This document shows positions 56,569-64,000 of a stretch of 64,000 bases of DNA, piece by piece. A model generated the notes under the pieces. That model searched no databases. It was not told the origin of the DNA and worked only from the letters and a program-made list of their open reading frames with translations. The translations under genes were made by a program, and so were the position numbers. Source of the DNA: Verrucomicrobiota bacterium (GTDB lineage: Bacteria; Verrucomicrobiota; Verrucomicrobiia; Limisphaerales; UBA8199); the NCBI GenBank assembly GCA_003176045.1, contig PSRM01000343.1, positions 1-64,000 on the forward strand. The letters are read 5' to 3'. Position 1 is the stretch's first letter; each line of letters opens with the position of its first letter.

Positions 56569-58352
56569 GAGTCGCATAAAACGAACAGCAGAATAGCAGA
56601 CGCCGTGCCGTCCATCGTCGGCTCATTGGTCGAGTAATCCTGCGCGTCATCATGATAAACCGCCGGCCCCTGGAAAACGGCCAGTGGATCAGGTTCGGTG
56701 ATCCCGACGCCTTTGAGCGATTTAAAAATCCGGGCATACACCGGCCCGTCCACGAGTCCGCCACGAACAGCGCGGCCCGTCAATTGCACGGTCATCAGAT
56801 GCGGATCTCGAGGCCAAACACTGCCGATGCCCGTAAACATGGTATAACCCCACGGATTTCGACCCAGCAACCAGTCCCGTTGCCGTATCGCGAAGCCGCG
56901 GTAGCGTGCGTCGCCAGTCATCTTTTCATACAACAAACATTGCGTCGCTAGCGCCACGATCAGATTGTTCGAGCACCATATAAAGGGCACGCCGGCGCGA
57001 TAAGGACTTTTCTGTCCGACCCGCACGCAGGACTCAATCCCCTCGCGGTAATATCCGGCGAGTGTGCGCTTGAACTTCGCATCCACCAGATCGTAGAGCC
57101 GGAAGTGCCCGAGGTTAATAAACGGGTAGTACTGATAGTGCCCCGTTTGCTCTCGGCCCATCCAGGATTCGGCAGCCACCAGCGTCGCGTAGTGTTTAGC
57201 ACCTGACAAAAATCGGCGTTCATGAGTGGCACGATACAGCTCAGCCGCGCCCCATTCCATGTCGTCAGCCCAGGTTGTTTCTTCGTAGCGATAAGGGGCT
57301 TTATACGAATTCCCCTGCTGCACCCCTGCTTTGGCGCGTCCCAATTCATAGACTTCTTTGCCGGCTTGCAAACAACGCTCGGCGAAAGGCCGTTCGCGAG
57401 GATCATCATTCCAAACTTGCCAGGCCAGCGCCATGGCTGCGGCGTAACGGCCTGCCAGATTCGCGACTCCAGTCGAGTCGCTTTTGTATTGCTCAAGCCC
57501 CTGCGGTTTGCCGTCCGCGAAATACACGACACGCCCGCCGCCCTTGCCCCAGCCATAATCGGTTATTTCATTTTGCGGCAGCCGGCGGCCAATGTGGTCG
57601 CGGTCATCAGCCACCTGGTGATAGAGTTGATCCGGCGCGGGGTGCAGCTTGAGCATCCATTCCAGGCCCCAGCGGGCTTCATCCAGGAGGTCCGGGATTC
57701 CATTCGGTCGTGGCTGGCCGAGGCTGTTTACCCGGTCACGGAAAATGCCACGCGAACTTTGGACTTTGGGCCCTGGACTTTGGATTAGATACGCCAGCAG
57801 CATCTGGGCCGTGGCGTTGCCCGAGGTAAGGAGATATTTGAGCTGATCCGCCGCATCGTGCCAACCGCCACGCGCATCAAGGTAAGTTCCATTTGTCAGC
57901 GGGCCATACGCGATGCGGCCATCGAATGGGTGGCAGACAGCATCGAGAAACGGATTGTAGCCGCAGCGTTGCTCGCGCATGAACTCGAGCAGTTGCTCAG
58001 GCAGTTCTGCATAAGCGTCGCGCGCTATGGCGAACGGCAATGATTTAGTCTGACCCACCTGCAAGAAGTAATGGCCCGGAGATTTGAGCGCTGAGAAATT
58101 AAGCTCCACATGATGATCGAACTGGCCCCAAGCGCTGTCCGTTATGGCCGAAGCCCTTCCCCGGAATACAATCGCCTCGGAATCAGTGGCGATTACCTCG
58201 AAGGAGTCTGGCAGCCTATTCTTTGAGAAGGCGATCGCGATCTTCTTGCCCGAAGGCGAATAGCCTAGTTGGTTTGCGCGCACAAAGATCTCCTCAGCGT
58301 GGAGGGCCATGCTGAGGCAGCAATAGGCTTGAACGAAGATCAGGCAGCGCAT
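56541..58352 (-). CDS. Glycoside hydrolase family 9 enzyme
   Basis: A 603-residue secreted glycosidase from the ATG at 58352 (a GTG at 58382 is possible). The signal peptide is 'CLIFVQAYCCLSMALHA'. Residues about 20-105 form the CelD-type Ig-like domain ('IFVRANQLGYSPSGKKIAIA'). The (alpha/alpha)6 catalytic domain follows. Its nucleophile/base Asp pair is in 'GGWHDAADQLKYL', the His region in 'RDPHLMTVQL', and the proton-donor Glu in 'DYSTNEPTMDGTA'. Family 9 enzymes cleave beta-1,4-glucans, and some members act on glucosamine oligomers. The neighbouring deacetylase favours an amino-sugar substrate, which is inference. Residues near 190-200 (IQSPGPKVQSS) come from an inserted GGACTTT tract. 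Confidence 0.88.
   Translation of the reverse strand: MRCLIFVQAYCCLSMALHAEEIFVRANQLGYSPSGKKIAIAFSKNRLPDSFEVIATDSEAIVFRGRASAITDSAWGQFDHHVELNFSALKSPGHYFLQVGQTKSLPFAIARDAYAELPEQLLEFMREQRCGYNPFLDAVCHPFDGRIAYGPLTNGTYLDARGGWHDAADQLKYLLTSGNATAQMLLAYLIQSPGPKVQSSRGIFRDRVNSLGQPRPNGIPDLLDEARWGLEWMLKLHPAPDQLYHQVADDRDHIGRRLPQNEITDYGWGKGGGRVVYFADGKPQGLEQYKSDSTGVANLAGRYAAAMALAWQVWNDDPRERPFAERCLQAGKEVYELGRAKAGVQQGNSYKAPYRYEETTWADDMEWGAAELYRATHERRFLSGAKHYATLVAAESWMGREQTGHYQYYPFINLGHFRLYDLVDAKFKRTLAGYYREGIESCVRVGQKSPYRAGVPFIWCSNNLIVALATQCLLYEKMTGDARYRGFAIRQRDWLLGRNPWGYTMFTGIGSVWPRDPHLMTVQLTGRAVRGGLVDGPVYARIFKSLKGVGITEPDPLAVFQGPAVYHDDAQDYSTNEPTMDGTASAILLFVLCDSFETTNAHE
57755..57788. repeat. GGACTTT tandem tract inside the GH9 gene
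   Basis: AACTTTGGACTTTGGG and CCTGGACTTTGGATTAG are in frame and encode 'IQSPGPKVQSS' between two conserved helices of the catalytic domain. Similar tracts are intergenic at 4212-4254 and 22332-22395. Confidence 0.85.
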
Positions 58353-58403
58353 TTGAGCCAACAGCTCACAGAATGTTCCCACCCGCCGATGGCTGCAAGA
58401 AGC

Positions 58404-59432
58404 TTATGATCCGGTCTTGAGCAACTCATCCACCCGCACGGGCCTGTAACCGCGTTGGTACAAATGATCGAGCAGCTCACCAAATAGCCTATGGAATTTA
58501 TCTGCCCGCCCCGGCCCGGAACCTACGTGCAGGAGCAAGAGGAATCCGTTCAGTCCGTTTGGGTCTTTCCTCTCTTTCTCGAGGATGCTGGACAGAATTG
58601 CCTTCGACGAAACGAAATTCGTATCGGCTTCTCCGGTGTAATCGGCATTTGAACGCGTGCCGGGAGTGTAATTGACCAGCGTCAATCCCATGGCGCCAGC
58701 CCACGAGACGATTTGCGCATTGTAATGCTCGAATGGCGGAAGGAAATAACCGATCCGCTCCCGGTTCACACCGAACATTTCGATCTTGCGCAAATTGCTT
58801 TCGAGATCGGATTCAAATTCAGCGCGGGTAACCAATGTTTTCTTTGGACCATACCACGGACAATAAAGCAAATGCTTATCCGAATGTGGTCCCAAGTAAT
58901 GGCCTTCAGCCACGATCCGTTCCACGACCCCTGCGAAATTCGTGTCGGCCAGGAAATCGCCAGTGAGAAAGAAAGATGCTTTGGCTTTGTGACGCTGAAG
59001 CTCGTCGAGGATGGTTTGCGCCCCCTCTGCGTAGCTGTGGCCGGTAAAAACAAGCGCAATTCGCTTGGAATCCTTCGGCCCGCGCACGATCCCCCCTTCC
59101 CGAACATCGCATGAGGATTTTTGTGGAGAGGCAGATTCGTTGCCTCTCGCACCCTCATAAGCAATGACAGAACTTGCTAATCCAATCGTCAGGGAGAGGC
59201 AGGCTGGCAGGCGTGTGATCAATGCCGCTGCGAATGCCAACAGAGCGCCGCGTGAGGGCACGCGGCCTACAAGCCAAAACCGGGGCTCCTGTAGGCCGGG
59301 TGCCCTCACCCGGCGTTCCGGTGTGTGGAGGAATTTATTGCAGCCTCTTCCGAAACAGCGCCCGCGTGGAAGGCTGCGCGAAAAAGCGCAGGCACAAACC
59401 CAATCCTCGTGCTGCGCTCCGCACCTGGGCAT
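58404..59432 (-). CDS. Divergent polysaccharide deacetylase (NodB fold)
   Basis: A frame of 342 residues; the functional part begins near residue 115. The NodB-like core reads 'RIALVFTGHSYAEGAQTILD', 'KASFFLTGDFL', 'GHYLGPHSDKHLLYCPW' (the His-x3-His metal site), 'YFLPPFEHYN' and 'GFLLLLHVGSGPGRAD'. In place of the canonical first motif (TFDDG) it has FTGHSYAEG, as in a divergent subgroup seen near GH9 genes, so the catalytic Asp pair is altered. The first 60 residues translate an R2 repeat (59245-59317). A GTG within that repeat, before 'PSRGALLAFAAALITRL', may be the true start of a signal peptide. The gene is 52 bases upstream of GH9 and probably co-transcribed with it. Confidence 0.75.
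   Translation of the reverse strand: MPRCGAQHEDWVCACAFSRSLPRGRCFGRGCNKFLHTPERRVRAPGLQEPRFWLVGRVPSRGALLAFAAALITRLPACLSLTIGLASSVIAYEGARGNESASPQKSSCDVREGGIVRGPKDSKRIALVFTGHSYAEGAQTILDELQRHKAKASFFLTGDFLADTNFAGVVERIVAEGHYLGPHSDKHLLYCPWYGPKKTLVTRAEFESDLESNLRKIEMFGVNRERIGYFLPPFEHYNAQIVSWAGAMGLTLVNYTPGTRSNADYTGEADTNFVSSKAILSSILEKERKDPNGLNGFLLLLHVGSGPGRADKFHRLFGELLDHLYQRGYRPVRVDELLKTGS
59245..59317. repeat. R2 palindromic repeat, copy 3 (inverted orientation)
   Basis: GCGCCGCGTGAGGGCACGCG GCCTACAA and CCTGTAGGCCGGGTGCCCTC arms. It overlaps the 5' end of the deacetylase frame. Confidence 0.9.
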
Positions 59433-60589
59433 TATCTGCGGTGGAACCTGCTTTGAAAACTCGTGGGCGGGGTGATTGCCCCGGGGACGCCCGCATTGGG
59501 ATCAATCACGTTCTCGTCCGGAAGCGTGCCTGGGGCGCCAGGCTGAGTTAAGTGTGTGACCGGCATCGGCGCGATCAGACCTTTCTGCACGTCCTCCGCT
59601 GTGTGCAAACGTTCAGCTTCCATGACGAGACCAAGCTCATCTCGGTTCAGGCCAACGAGCGCAGGATTGACTTCAGCCGTGTATTGCCCGCCTTGGGAGC
59701 CGGGTCCGCCGAGGTTGAGTGTCCTGCCGTCAAGTGATACCGAGGGCGCGATCAATCCAGCGGTGGCAGGATCCACCCCGCCATTTCCCACCGCCGCCCC
59801 GGGAGGATTGTACCCGGCTCCAGGGGTGCGCAAGGTGCGGCTCGGAATGGTGATGGGTTTCATGCCGCCTCCCTGCATGTAAGGGTTGGGCGGAGTGGCC
59901 GGAGTAAACCCAGTAGGCGAAGGCATGGCGCCCGGCATGGGAACGGGTGCACCCGCTGCCATGGGCGGAGCGTTCGTGCTGAAAACAAGCGTTTGCTCGA
60001 CCCCGGCGTTAAGGACTTTGACCTTCTTCGCTATCTCGTCAATTTCCACGACTTCAACATCATCCTGCTTTTCTTTTTCGGTCAGGGTGTAATACCTTTC
60101 CTTTGGCGCTTCACCCGGTTTGGGCGGGCCCGAAGGCGGCGCTTTCATGAGGGCCTGTTTCTTCCCAAAAATGGTCATGATGCCAGTCAGGTAAAGCTTC
60201 GGCGGAGGCGGTTTGTTTGCTTCGGGATCGGGCGGTGGAGGAGGCGGCTTGAGCCTGAACACATTCATCTCGACGATCTTCTGGAACAGATCATCCGAGG
60301 GAACCGATGAGTCATCCGAGTTGGGAGCCATCGCAGGTGCCGCTGTTAACGGCTGTGGCATCGTGCGCGCCGCTTCCATGCGCTTTTGCAAAGCCGGTGC
60401 GGGTTGCTGTGAGCCAGGCTCTCGCTGTGCAGCGGCGAGAAACTCGGCTTTCGTTCTTTTGCCGGGAGCCTGGGGCGAAGGTGAGGCTTGACTCGGTTCA
60501 GGACCGGCCACAGCCGAATTGGCTCCGGCTGTAAGCATAAGCCCAGCCCCGAGCAGCGTAGTAAGCGCCTTTGCGCTATTTGTCATCAT
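59432..60589 (-). CDS. Pro-rich exported protein, possible GspC/PilP-like
   Basis: A 385-residue exported protein. The signal peptide is 'LTTLLGAGLMLTAGANSAVA'. The mature part is Pro/Ala-rich and low complexity at both ends. A folded segment at about 105-210 contains 'DDLFQKIVEMNVFRLKPPPP', 'KLYLTGIMTIFGKKQALMKA', 'YYTLTEKEKQDDVEVVEID' and 'KVKVLNAGVEQTLVF'. This order of strands resembles the HR domain of type II secretion protein C and the PilP pilus lipoprotein. If so, it would connect the inner-membrane platform with the secretin and work with pseudopilins such as that at 17490. It carries no lipobox. Its stop shares the base at 59432 with the ATG of the deacetylase frame, so the genes may be coupled if that start is used. 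Confidence 0.55.
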   Translation of the reverse strand: MMTNSAKALTTLLGAGLMLTAGANSAVAGPEPSQASPSPQAPGKRTKAEFLAAAQREPGSQQPAPALQKRMEAARTMPQPLTAAPAMAPNSDDSSVPSDDLFQKIVEMNVFRLKPPPPPPDPEANKPPPPKLYLTGIMTIFGKKQALMKAPPSGPPKPGEAPKERYYTLTEKEKQDDVEVVEIDEIAKKVKVLNAGVEQTLVFSTNAPPMAAGAPVPMPGAMPSPTGFTPATPPNPYMQGGGMKPITIPSRTLRTPGAGYNPPGAAVGNGGVDPATAGLIAPSVSLDGRTLNLGGPGSQGGQYTAEVNPALVGLNRDELGLVMEAERLHTAEDVQKGLIAPMPVTHLTQPGAPGTLPDENVIDPNAGVPGAITPPTSFQSRFHRR

Positions 60590-60649
60590 TTCAGGATAAC
60601 AGCTTACCTAAGCAAACACCAGTAGAAAAAAGAAGTTGCGACGGCGAAA

Positions 60650-60846
60650 ACGTGAAACACAAGTGAAACACACGTGAAACGTGAAACGTGAAGAAACCTG
60701 CAACATGCCGCAATTAACACCCAGTCTGGAGCCTTGGCGCTGGCGCTGTGCCTCCTCGTGGGGCGCTCTGGAGGTTTTCACGTTTCACGTTTCACTCATC
60801 ACGTTTCACGTTTCACTCATCACGTTTCACGTTTCACTCATCACTT
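60650..60846. repeat. GTGAAAC / GTTTCAC inverted tandem tracts
   Basis: A GTGAAAC tract (60650-60694) is followed 80 bases later by the complementary GTTTCAC tract with CATCAC spacers (60775-60846). The two could fold back on each other over tens of bases. The right tract abuts the stop codon of the RelE-like gene. Confidence 0.88.
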
Positions 60847-61206
60847 CTCCCTCACCTTCGCCGCCTCAATCAATTCCCAAAATTTCGGGTTTTGCTGCAA
60901 GGCCTCGTCCTCTTGCATTTTTAGCCCCGATCGGAAGAGAAAATCTTTCAGCGTGTGGCGGCTGAGGATGCGATGGACCACCACGCCCAGATCGTGCCGC
61001 TCGAAATAAACCCTGTAATCCCCCACACGAAACCGGTGGAGGGTGCGTCCGGCGCGCTCGAGTTTTCCGAACTGCCCGACATCCGTGGCCATCACCTGCT
61101 GCGGAAGGCCGCGAAAATCGCCCAGGATCTGGAGCTGAAGTTCCTTGGGCATCCGCGCCAACTCCGCCGCGCTGGTCGGGTTAAAAATAATCTGAAATGG
61201 CCGCAT
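60841..61206 (-). CDS. RelE/ParE-superfamily toxin-like protein (orphan)
   Basis: A 121-residue protein from MRPFQIIFNPTSAAELARMP (ATG at 61206; the frame extends to 61245). The RelE-like core is 'GRTLHRFRVGDYRVYFERHD' followed by 'VVVHRILSRHTLKDFLFRSG'. The basic residues and the Tyr/Arg/His typical of ribosome-dependent mRNA endonucleases are present. The C-terminal 35 residues form an extra helix. No antitoxin gene (RelB/Phd-like) is found beside it, so it may be a solitary toxin or a degenerate system whose antitoxin is lost. The gene is flanked by tandem repeats. Confidence 0.72.
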   Translation of the reverse strand: MRPFQIIFNPTSAAELARMPKELQLQILGDFRGLPQQVMATDVGQFGKLERAGRTLHRFRVGDYRVYFERHDLGVVVHRILSRHTLKDFLFRSGLKMQEDEALQQNPKFWELIEAAKVREK

Positions 61207-61410
61207 GGAAACACACCATACAACCGAGAGGTAATTTAATAGCAAGAATTAATTGGCTCGCTCCGGCATCGCAAAAGAGGTAGATTTCCGGGCTCGTTTT
61301 ATGAGAGTTGTTTTCCAGAGCGCGTTCGAACCCCTGCATGCGCAAATGAAGCACCTTGCGTTGAATCACATAGGGTGCATTCGGCGGTTGTCAGCGGGCG
61401 ACGGGGGGAC

Positions 61411-61520
61411 GGAGCGCGGCATTCATGCCGCTTCATGCGCCGAACGCACGGAAACACCTGGGTTGCCAAGTCCGTTCATCGCGCTACGGATATTGAAGCG
61501 GCATAAATGCCGCGCTCCTG
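61411..61520. repeat. GGAGCGCGGCAT...ATGCCGCGCTCC palindromic element
   Basis: Complex arms, each with an internal GCGGCAT/ATGCCGC hairpin, enclose about 75 bases. A half-copy is at 22011-22039. Confidence 0.85.
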
Positions 61521-61548
61521 CACGGTGGTTGCATCAAGATGCCTCCAA

Positions 61549-61580
61549 TCACGTTTCACGTTTCACGTTTCACGTTTCAT
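61549..61580. repeat. GTTTCAC tandem tract before the MFS start
   Basis: Four GTTTCAC units end eight bases before the proposed ATG at 61588. They open the frame upstream and would encode 'FTFHVSRF' if a farther start were used. Confidence 0.85.
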
Positions 61581-61587
61581 CCCCCGC

Positions 61588-62877
61588 ATGAGAAAGCCGT
61601 CCGTTCTGGTGATTTTCCTGACGGTCTTCATGGACCTGATCGGGTTCGGCATCGTGCTGGCCTTGCTGCCGCTCTACAGCCGGAACCTGGGCGCCGGCGC
61701 GTGGCTGATCGGGGCGATCCAGGCTTCATTCTCAGCTATGCAGTTCTTATTCGCGCCTGCGTGGGGCCGTTTGTCCGATCGGATTGGGCGCAGACCGGTC
61801 TTGCTGGTCAGCACAGCCGGCTCGGCTGTATCTTATGTAATATTAGCGATCGGCTGCGGCTTAAACGGTTCACTCGCGCTTTGGGTGGTGTTGGCCTCAA
61901 GGTTAGTTGCCGGCATTTGTGCAGCGAACATTACAGTGGCGCAGGCCTATATCGCAGACATTACTCCGCCCGCCGAGAGGTCGAAGCGAATGGGGTTGAT
62001 TGGGATGGCCTTCGGGTTGGGGTTCGTTTTCGGGCCGCCCCTGGGCTCGCTGGGTATTCAACTGATCGGGGTAAGTGGTCCTGGGGTCCTGGCGGCGGGC
62101 TTTTGCACACTGAACTTTTTCCTGGCCCTGGCGATCCTGCCGGAGAGCTGGACGCCCAGCTCCGAACATGTGGCGCAAAGGCCGCGCTGGACCCAATGGA
62201 CACACACGCTGGCACATCCGAAGATTGGCTTGCTGATACTGGTCTTCTTCCTTGCCACGTTCTGCTTTGCCTCATTCGAGACGACACTGGGGCTATTGAT
62301 CAGCGACAATTTCCATCTGAACCGTGCCACGCAGCAGGACATGAAACTGAGTGGCTATCTGATTGCCTACTGCGGAATTGTCGGCGCCCTCGTGCAAGGC
62401 GGGCTGGTCGGGCGCTTGGTGAAGCGCAACGGCGAGGCGCGAGTCATCGCCAACAGCTTGTTTCTGCTGGCAGCCGCCCTGGCTCCGCTGCCCTTTATTC
62501 GAGGCTCAGGGGCGGGCGCGTGGCTGCTTCTGCTTTTTTTCCTGACTATTCTTGCTATAGGGTCGCAATTGACCCGGCCTCCGCTTTTTGGCCTCATTTC
62601 CATTCTGACCCCGGCGCACGAGCAGGGCGCGACCATAGGCGTGGCCCAAAGCGCCGGCAGTTTGGCGCGCATAGTTGGTCCGGTTTTCGGTTCGACCCTG
62701 CTGGCCTATCACCCCCGGGGAATGCCTTGGGCACGAGGGGCTTTGCCGTACCTGATTTGTGCCGCAGTCTCTTTGTGTACTGGTTTCCTGGTCGTCCGCC
62801 GCCTTTGTGCCGACCCCGCGCCTGCAGAACGCAATCCATTTAGCGAAACTCCAAATTCCAAACTCCAAACTCCATGA
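61588..62877 (+). CDS. MFS transporter, DHA1/TetA-like
   Basis: A 429-residue, 12-helix major facilitator. It starts MRKPSVLVIFLTVFMDLIGF; the 'FMDLIGFGIVLALLPLY' opening is typical of TetA-like drug:H+ antiporters. Motif A appears as 'GRLSDRIGRRPVLLVS' between helices 2 and 3, and the helix 5 segment 'GLIGMAFGLGFVFGPPLGS' matches antiporter motif C. It probably exports a small molecule, with the substrate unknown. The last residues (SETPNSKLQTP) are encoded by a CCAAACT tandem tract. The TGA overlaps the ATG of the following esterase gene, so the two are likely coupled. Confidence 0.87.
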   Translation: MRKPSVLVIFLTVFMDLIGFGIVLALLPLYSRNLGAGAWLIGAIQASFSAMQFLFAPAWGRLSDRIGRRPVLLVSTAGSAVSYVILAIGCGLNGSLALWVVLASRLVAGICAANITVAQAYIADITPPAERSKRMGLIGMAFGLGFVFGPPLGSLGIQLIGVSGPGVLAAGFCTLNFFLALAILPESWTPSSEHVAQRPRWTQWTHTLAHPKIGLLILVFFLATFCFASFETTLGLLISDNFHLNRATQQDMKLSGYLIAYCGIVGALVQGGLVGRLVKRNGEARVIANSLFLLAAALAPLPFIRGSGAGAWLLLLFFLTILAIGSQLTRPPLFGLISILTPAHEQGATIGVAQSAGSLARIVGPVFGSTLLAYHPRGMPWARGALPYLICAAVSLCTGFLVVRRLCADPAPAERNPFSETPNSKLQTP

Positions 62878-62906
62878 TGGAGCGCGGACAGCCTTGTCCG
62901 CGCGAT
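62849..62906. repeat. CCAAACT tract and GCGCGGACA/TGTCCGCGC palindrome at the MFS-esterase junction
   Basis: AACTCCAAATTCCAAACTCC encodes the MFS C-terminus. Just after the stop, GCGCGGACAGCCTTGTCCGC forms a 9-bp stem that encodes residues 2-10 of the esterase if its ATG at 62877 is used. Confidence 0.88.
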
Positions 62907-64000
62907 CCCAAGTTTGTGTTGTTGCGGATCTACCAAATCACGTATGCCGCGTTCTTCTGGGCTCTGGCAAGTGCATCCAGAGGCGCGGAGCCTGGTAATA
63001 TTGGGACTTTTCCAGGGTTTGAGGTCTCCGTCACCGAACGACCCCGGGATGCGCCAAAGGTTGGACGCTTATTCGTTATACTTAGTCACACCAATTCGCC
63101 GGAACCGCGCCTCGCGCTGGGCCGCACCGACTCCGACGCTCCCTGGACACTCGCGAAAGACGTTCAGGATTTCAAAGCCGGGGATGTTGCGCTAATGGAT
63201 GGACATTCCTTCGCGTTTCCAACCACGAACCTTCCCCCGGGCGAGTACTACGCGCAGGCTCTCTTTGATTCCAGCTCTGACATTCGCTCTCTCCAGGCCC
63301 CCGGTAACCTGTACAGCGCGCCACAAAAAGTTGGACCTGGAGAGAACCGCCTCGAACTGAATCGGCGATTTCACGACGAGGAGTTGCCCGCGCAGCGTGG
63401 GCCAGTCAGATTTATCAGACTTCAATCGGAACTGCTCAGCAAATTTCACCATCGCCCTATATTCCTTCGGGCCGGCGTCATATTGCCGCGAGATTACGAA
63501 CGCGAATCCTCTCGCCGATATCCACTTTGGATCCGCATCGGCGGGCTGGGTGCGCGTTATGTTGCGGTGAATCGCCTCATGACGCCCGGTTCAGATTTCT
63601 CGAAAACCTGGCTGGCCGAGGACACGCCCCGTTTCATCCTGCTCCAACTCGATGGCGCCGGTCCTTATGGCGATCCCTATTACATAAATTCAGCAAATAA
63701 CGGACCTTATGGTGATGCGCTTTTGAAAGAGCTGATCCCATACGTGGAAAAGCATTACCGCGCGATCCGGAAGCCCCAGGCCAGGGTGATGTCCGGAGTT
63801 TCCACGGGCGGATGGGTCTGTCTCGCGCTTCAAATTTTTTATCCGGATTTCTTCAATGGCGCGTGGGCGGGCTGCCCGGACCCTGTTGACTTCCGCGCAC
63901 TTGAACGGATCAACATTTACTTAGACGAAAACGCTTTCATTGCTCCTGATGGCCGGGACCAGCCTAGCGAGCGCAACTTAAAAGGGGAAGTCATGCTTAC
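62877..64000 (+). CDS. Exported alpha/beta-hydrolase esterase, 3' truncated by the window
   Basis: An open frame of about 374 codons that continues past the right edge. From the ATG at 62877 it begins MERGQPCPRDPKFVLLRIYQ; a GTG at 62916 is an alternative that would remove the repeat-derived residues. A hydrophobic stretch 'TYAAFFWALASASRGA' looks like a signal peptide. After about 150 residues of beta-rich sequence comes an esterase D/FrsA-like domain: 'ILPRDYERESSRRYPLWIRI', 'YGDALLKELIPYVEKHYRAI' and the nucleophile elbow 'VMSGVSTGGWVCLALQ' (Ser in G-V-S-T-G). It likely hydrolyses a carboxylic or feruloyl-type ester outside the cytoplasm. It is coupled to the MFS gene by a one-base stop/start overlap. 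Confidence 0.8.
   Translation, partial: MERGQPCPRDPKFVLLRIYQITYAAFFWALASASRGAEPGNIGTFPGFEVSVTERPRDAPKVGRLFVILSHTNSPEPRLALGRTDSDAPWTLAKDVQDFKAGDVALMDGHSFAFPTTNLPPGEYYAQALFDSSSDIRSLQAPGNLYSAPQKVGPGENRLELNRRFHDEELPAQRGPVRFIRLQSELLSKFHHRPIFLRAGVILPRDYERESSRRYPLWIRIGGLGARYVAVNRLMTPGSDFSKTWLAEDTPRFILLQLDGAGPYGDPYYINSANNGPYGDALLKELIPYVEKHYRAIRKPQARVMSGVSTGGWVCLALQIFYPDFFNGAWAGCPDPVDFRALERINIYLDENAFIAPDGRDQPSERNLKGEVML

Larger units (their letters stand above)
61207..61587. other. Intergenic stretch: palindromic and tandem repeats
   Basis: This 381-base stretch contains no gene. It has a long-range inverted pair (GGAGCGCGGCATTCATGCCG at 61411 and GCGGCATAAATGCCGCGCTC at 61499) and a GTTTCAC tract at 61549-61580. 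Confidence 0.6.

Noticed and set aside
61539-62843. 434-residue plus-strand frame overlapping the MFS gene
   Set aside because: The MFS frame has complete family motifs and 12 helices. The alternative frame has none.

Overview
The window looks like chromosomal DNA from a GC-rich, free-living member of the Verrucomicrobiota, probably a Pedosphaera/Limisphaera-type soil or sediment organism. This is inferred from gene content: a class III-type pseudopilin with an '[22 protein letters not shown]' style leader, giant secreted proteins with PA14, autotransporter-strand, delta-60 and ELWxxDGT repeats, a serpin, a serine hydrolase/DUF1343 fusion, a PqaA-like hydrolase, and many dispersed palindromes. 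No rRNA, tRNA, CRISPR array, transposase or phage gene was recognised.

Layout. 1-4.7 kb: small membrane and hypothetical genes, a DRE-TIM aldolase, a PqaA-like secreted hydrolase and a TIGR03067-like secreted protein. 4.9-18.3 kb: two large secreted carbohydrate-binding-type proteins (1231 and about 1372 aa) around a fused TRAP permease and a GbsR/MarR regulator, then a pseudopilin. 18.4-23 kb: serpin, aldo/keto reductase, a His/Tyr/Gly-rich exported protein and a Nudix protein. 23.2-35.4 kb: a FecR-TPR-beta-barrel protein immediately downstream of a 2753-aa multidomain secreted protein whose trypsin-like domain lacks the expected His. 35.5-38.6 kb: a membrane J-domain protein and a PqiA-PqiB pair bracketed by 41-bp direct repeats. 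38.7-45 kb: an ELWxxDGT protein, a pseudopilin-like lipoprotein and a NarL-type two-component pair. 45.7-54 kb: the serine hydrolase/NamZ fusion, two small genes, then a lipoprotein-ResB-CcsA operon for cytochrome c maturation (System II). 54-64 kb: a convergent-to-ccsA minus-strand run (GspC/PilP-like protein, divergent polysaccharide deacetylase, GH9 glycosidase, YfhO-type membrane protein), an orphan RelE-like toxin, an MFS exporter and a truncated esterase.

The most unusual property is the density of short dispersed elements. One class is palindromic (several families, about 70-140 bp). The other is tandem repeats of 6-9 bp that read like GTCCAAA, GTTTCAC or GGTTCAG strings. They sit between genes, and also in frame inside at least seven coding sequences (TRAP permease, FecR-barrel protein, serine hydrolase/NamZ fusion, ResB, YfhO, GH9, MFS C-terminus). 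In several cases they supply or overlap the start codon. This resembles, in outcome, the in-frame palindromic elements known in Rickettsia, but the sequences differ.

Functional picture (inference): the cell exports large adhesive or glycan-binding proteins, has a type II secretion/pilin-like machinery, degrades and remodels polysaccharide and peptidoglycan, and makes c-type cytochromes. Start sites are uncertain for many genes because Shine-Dalgarno sequences are weak and repeats extend open frames.
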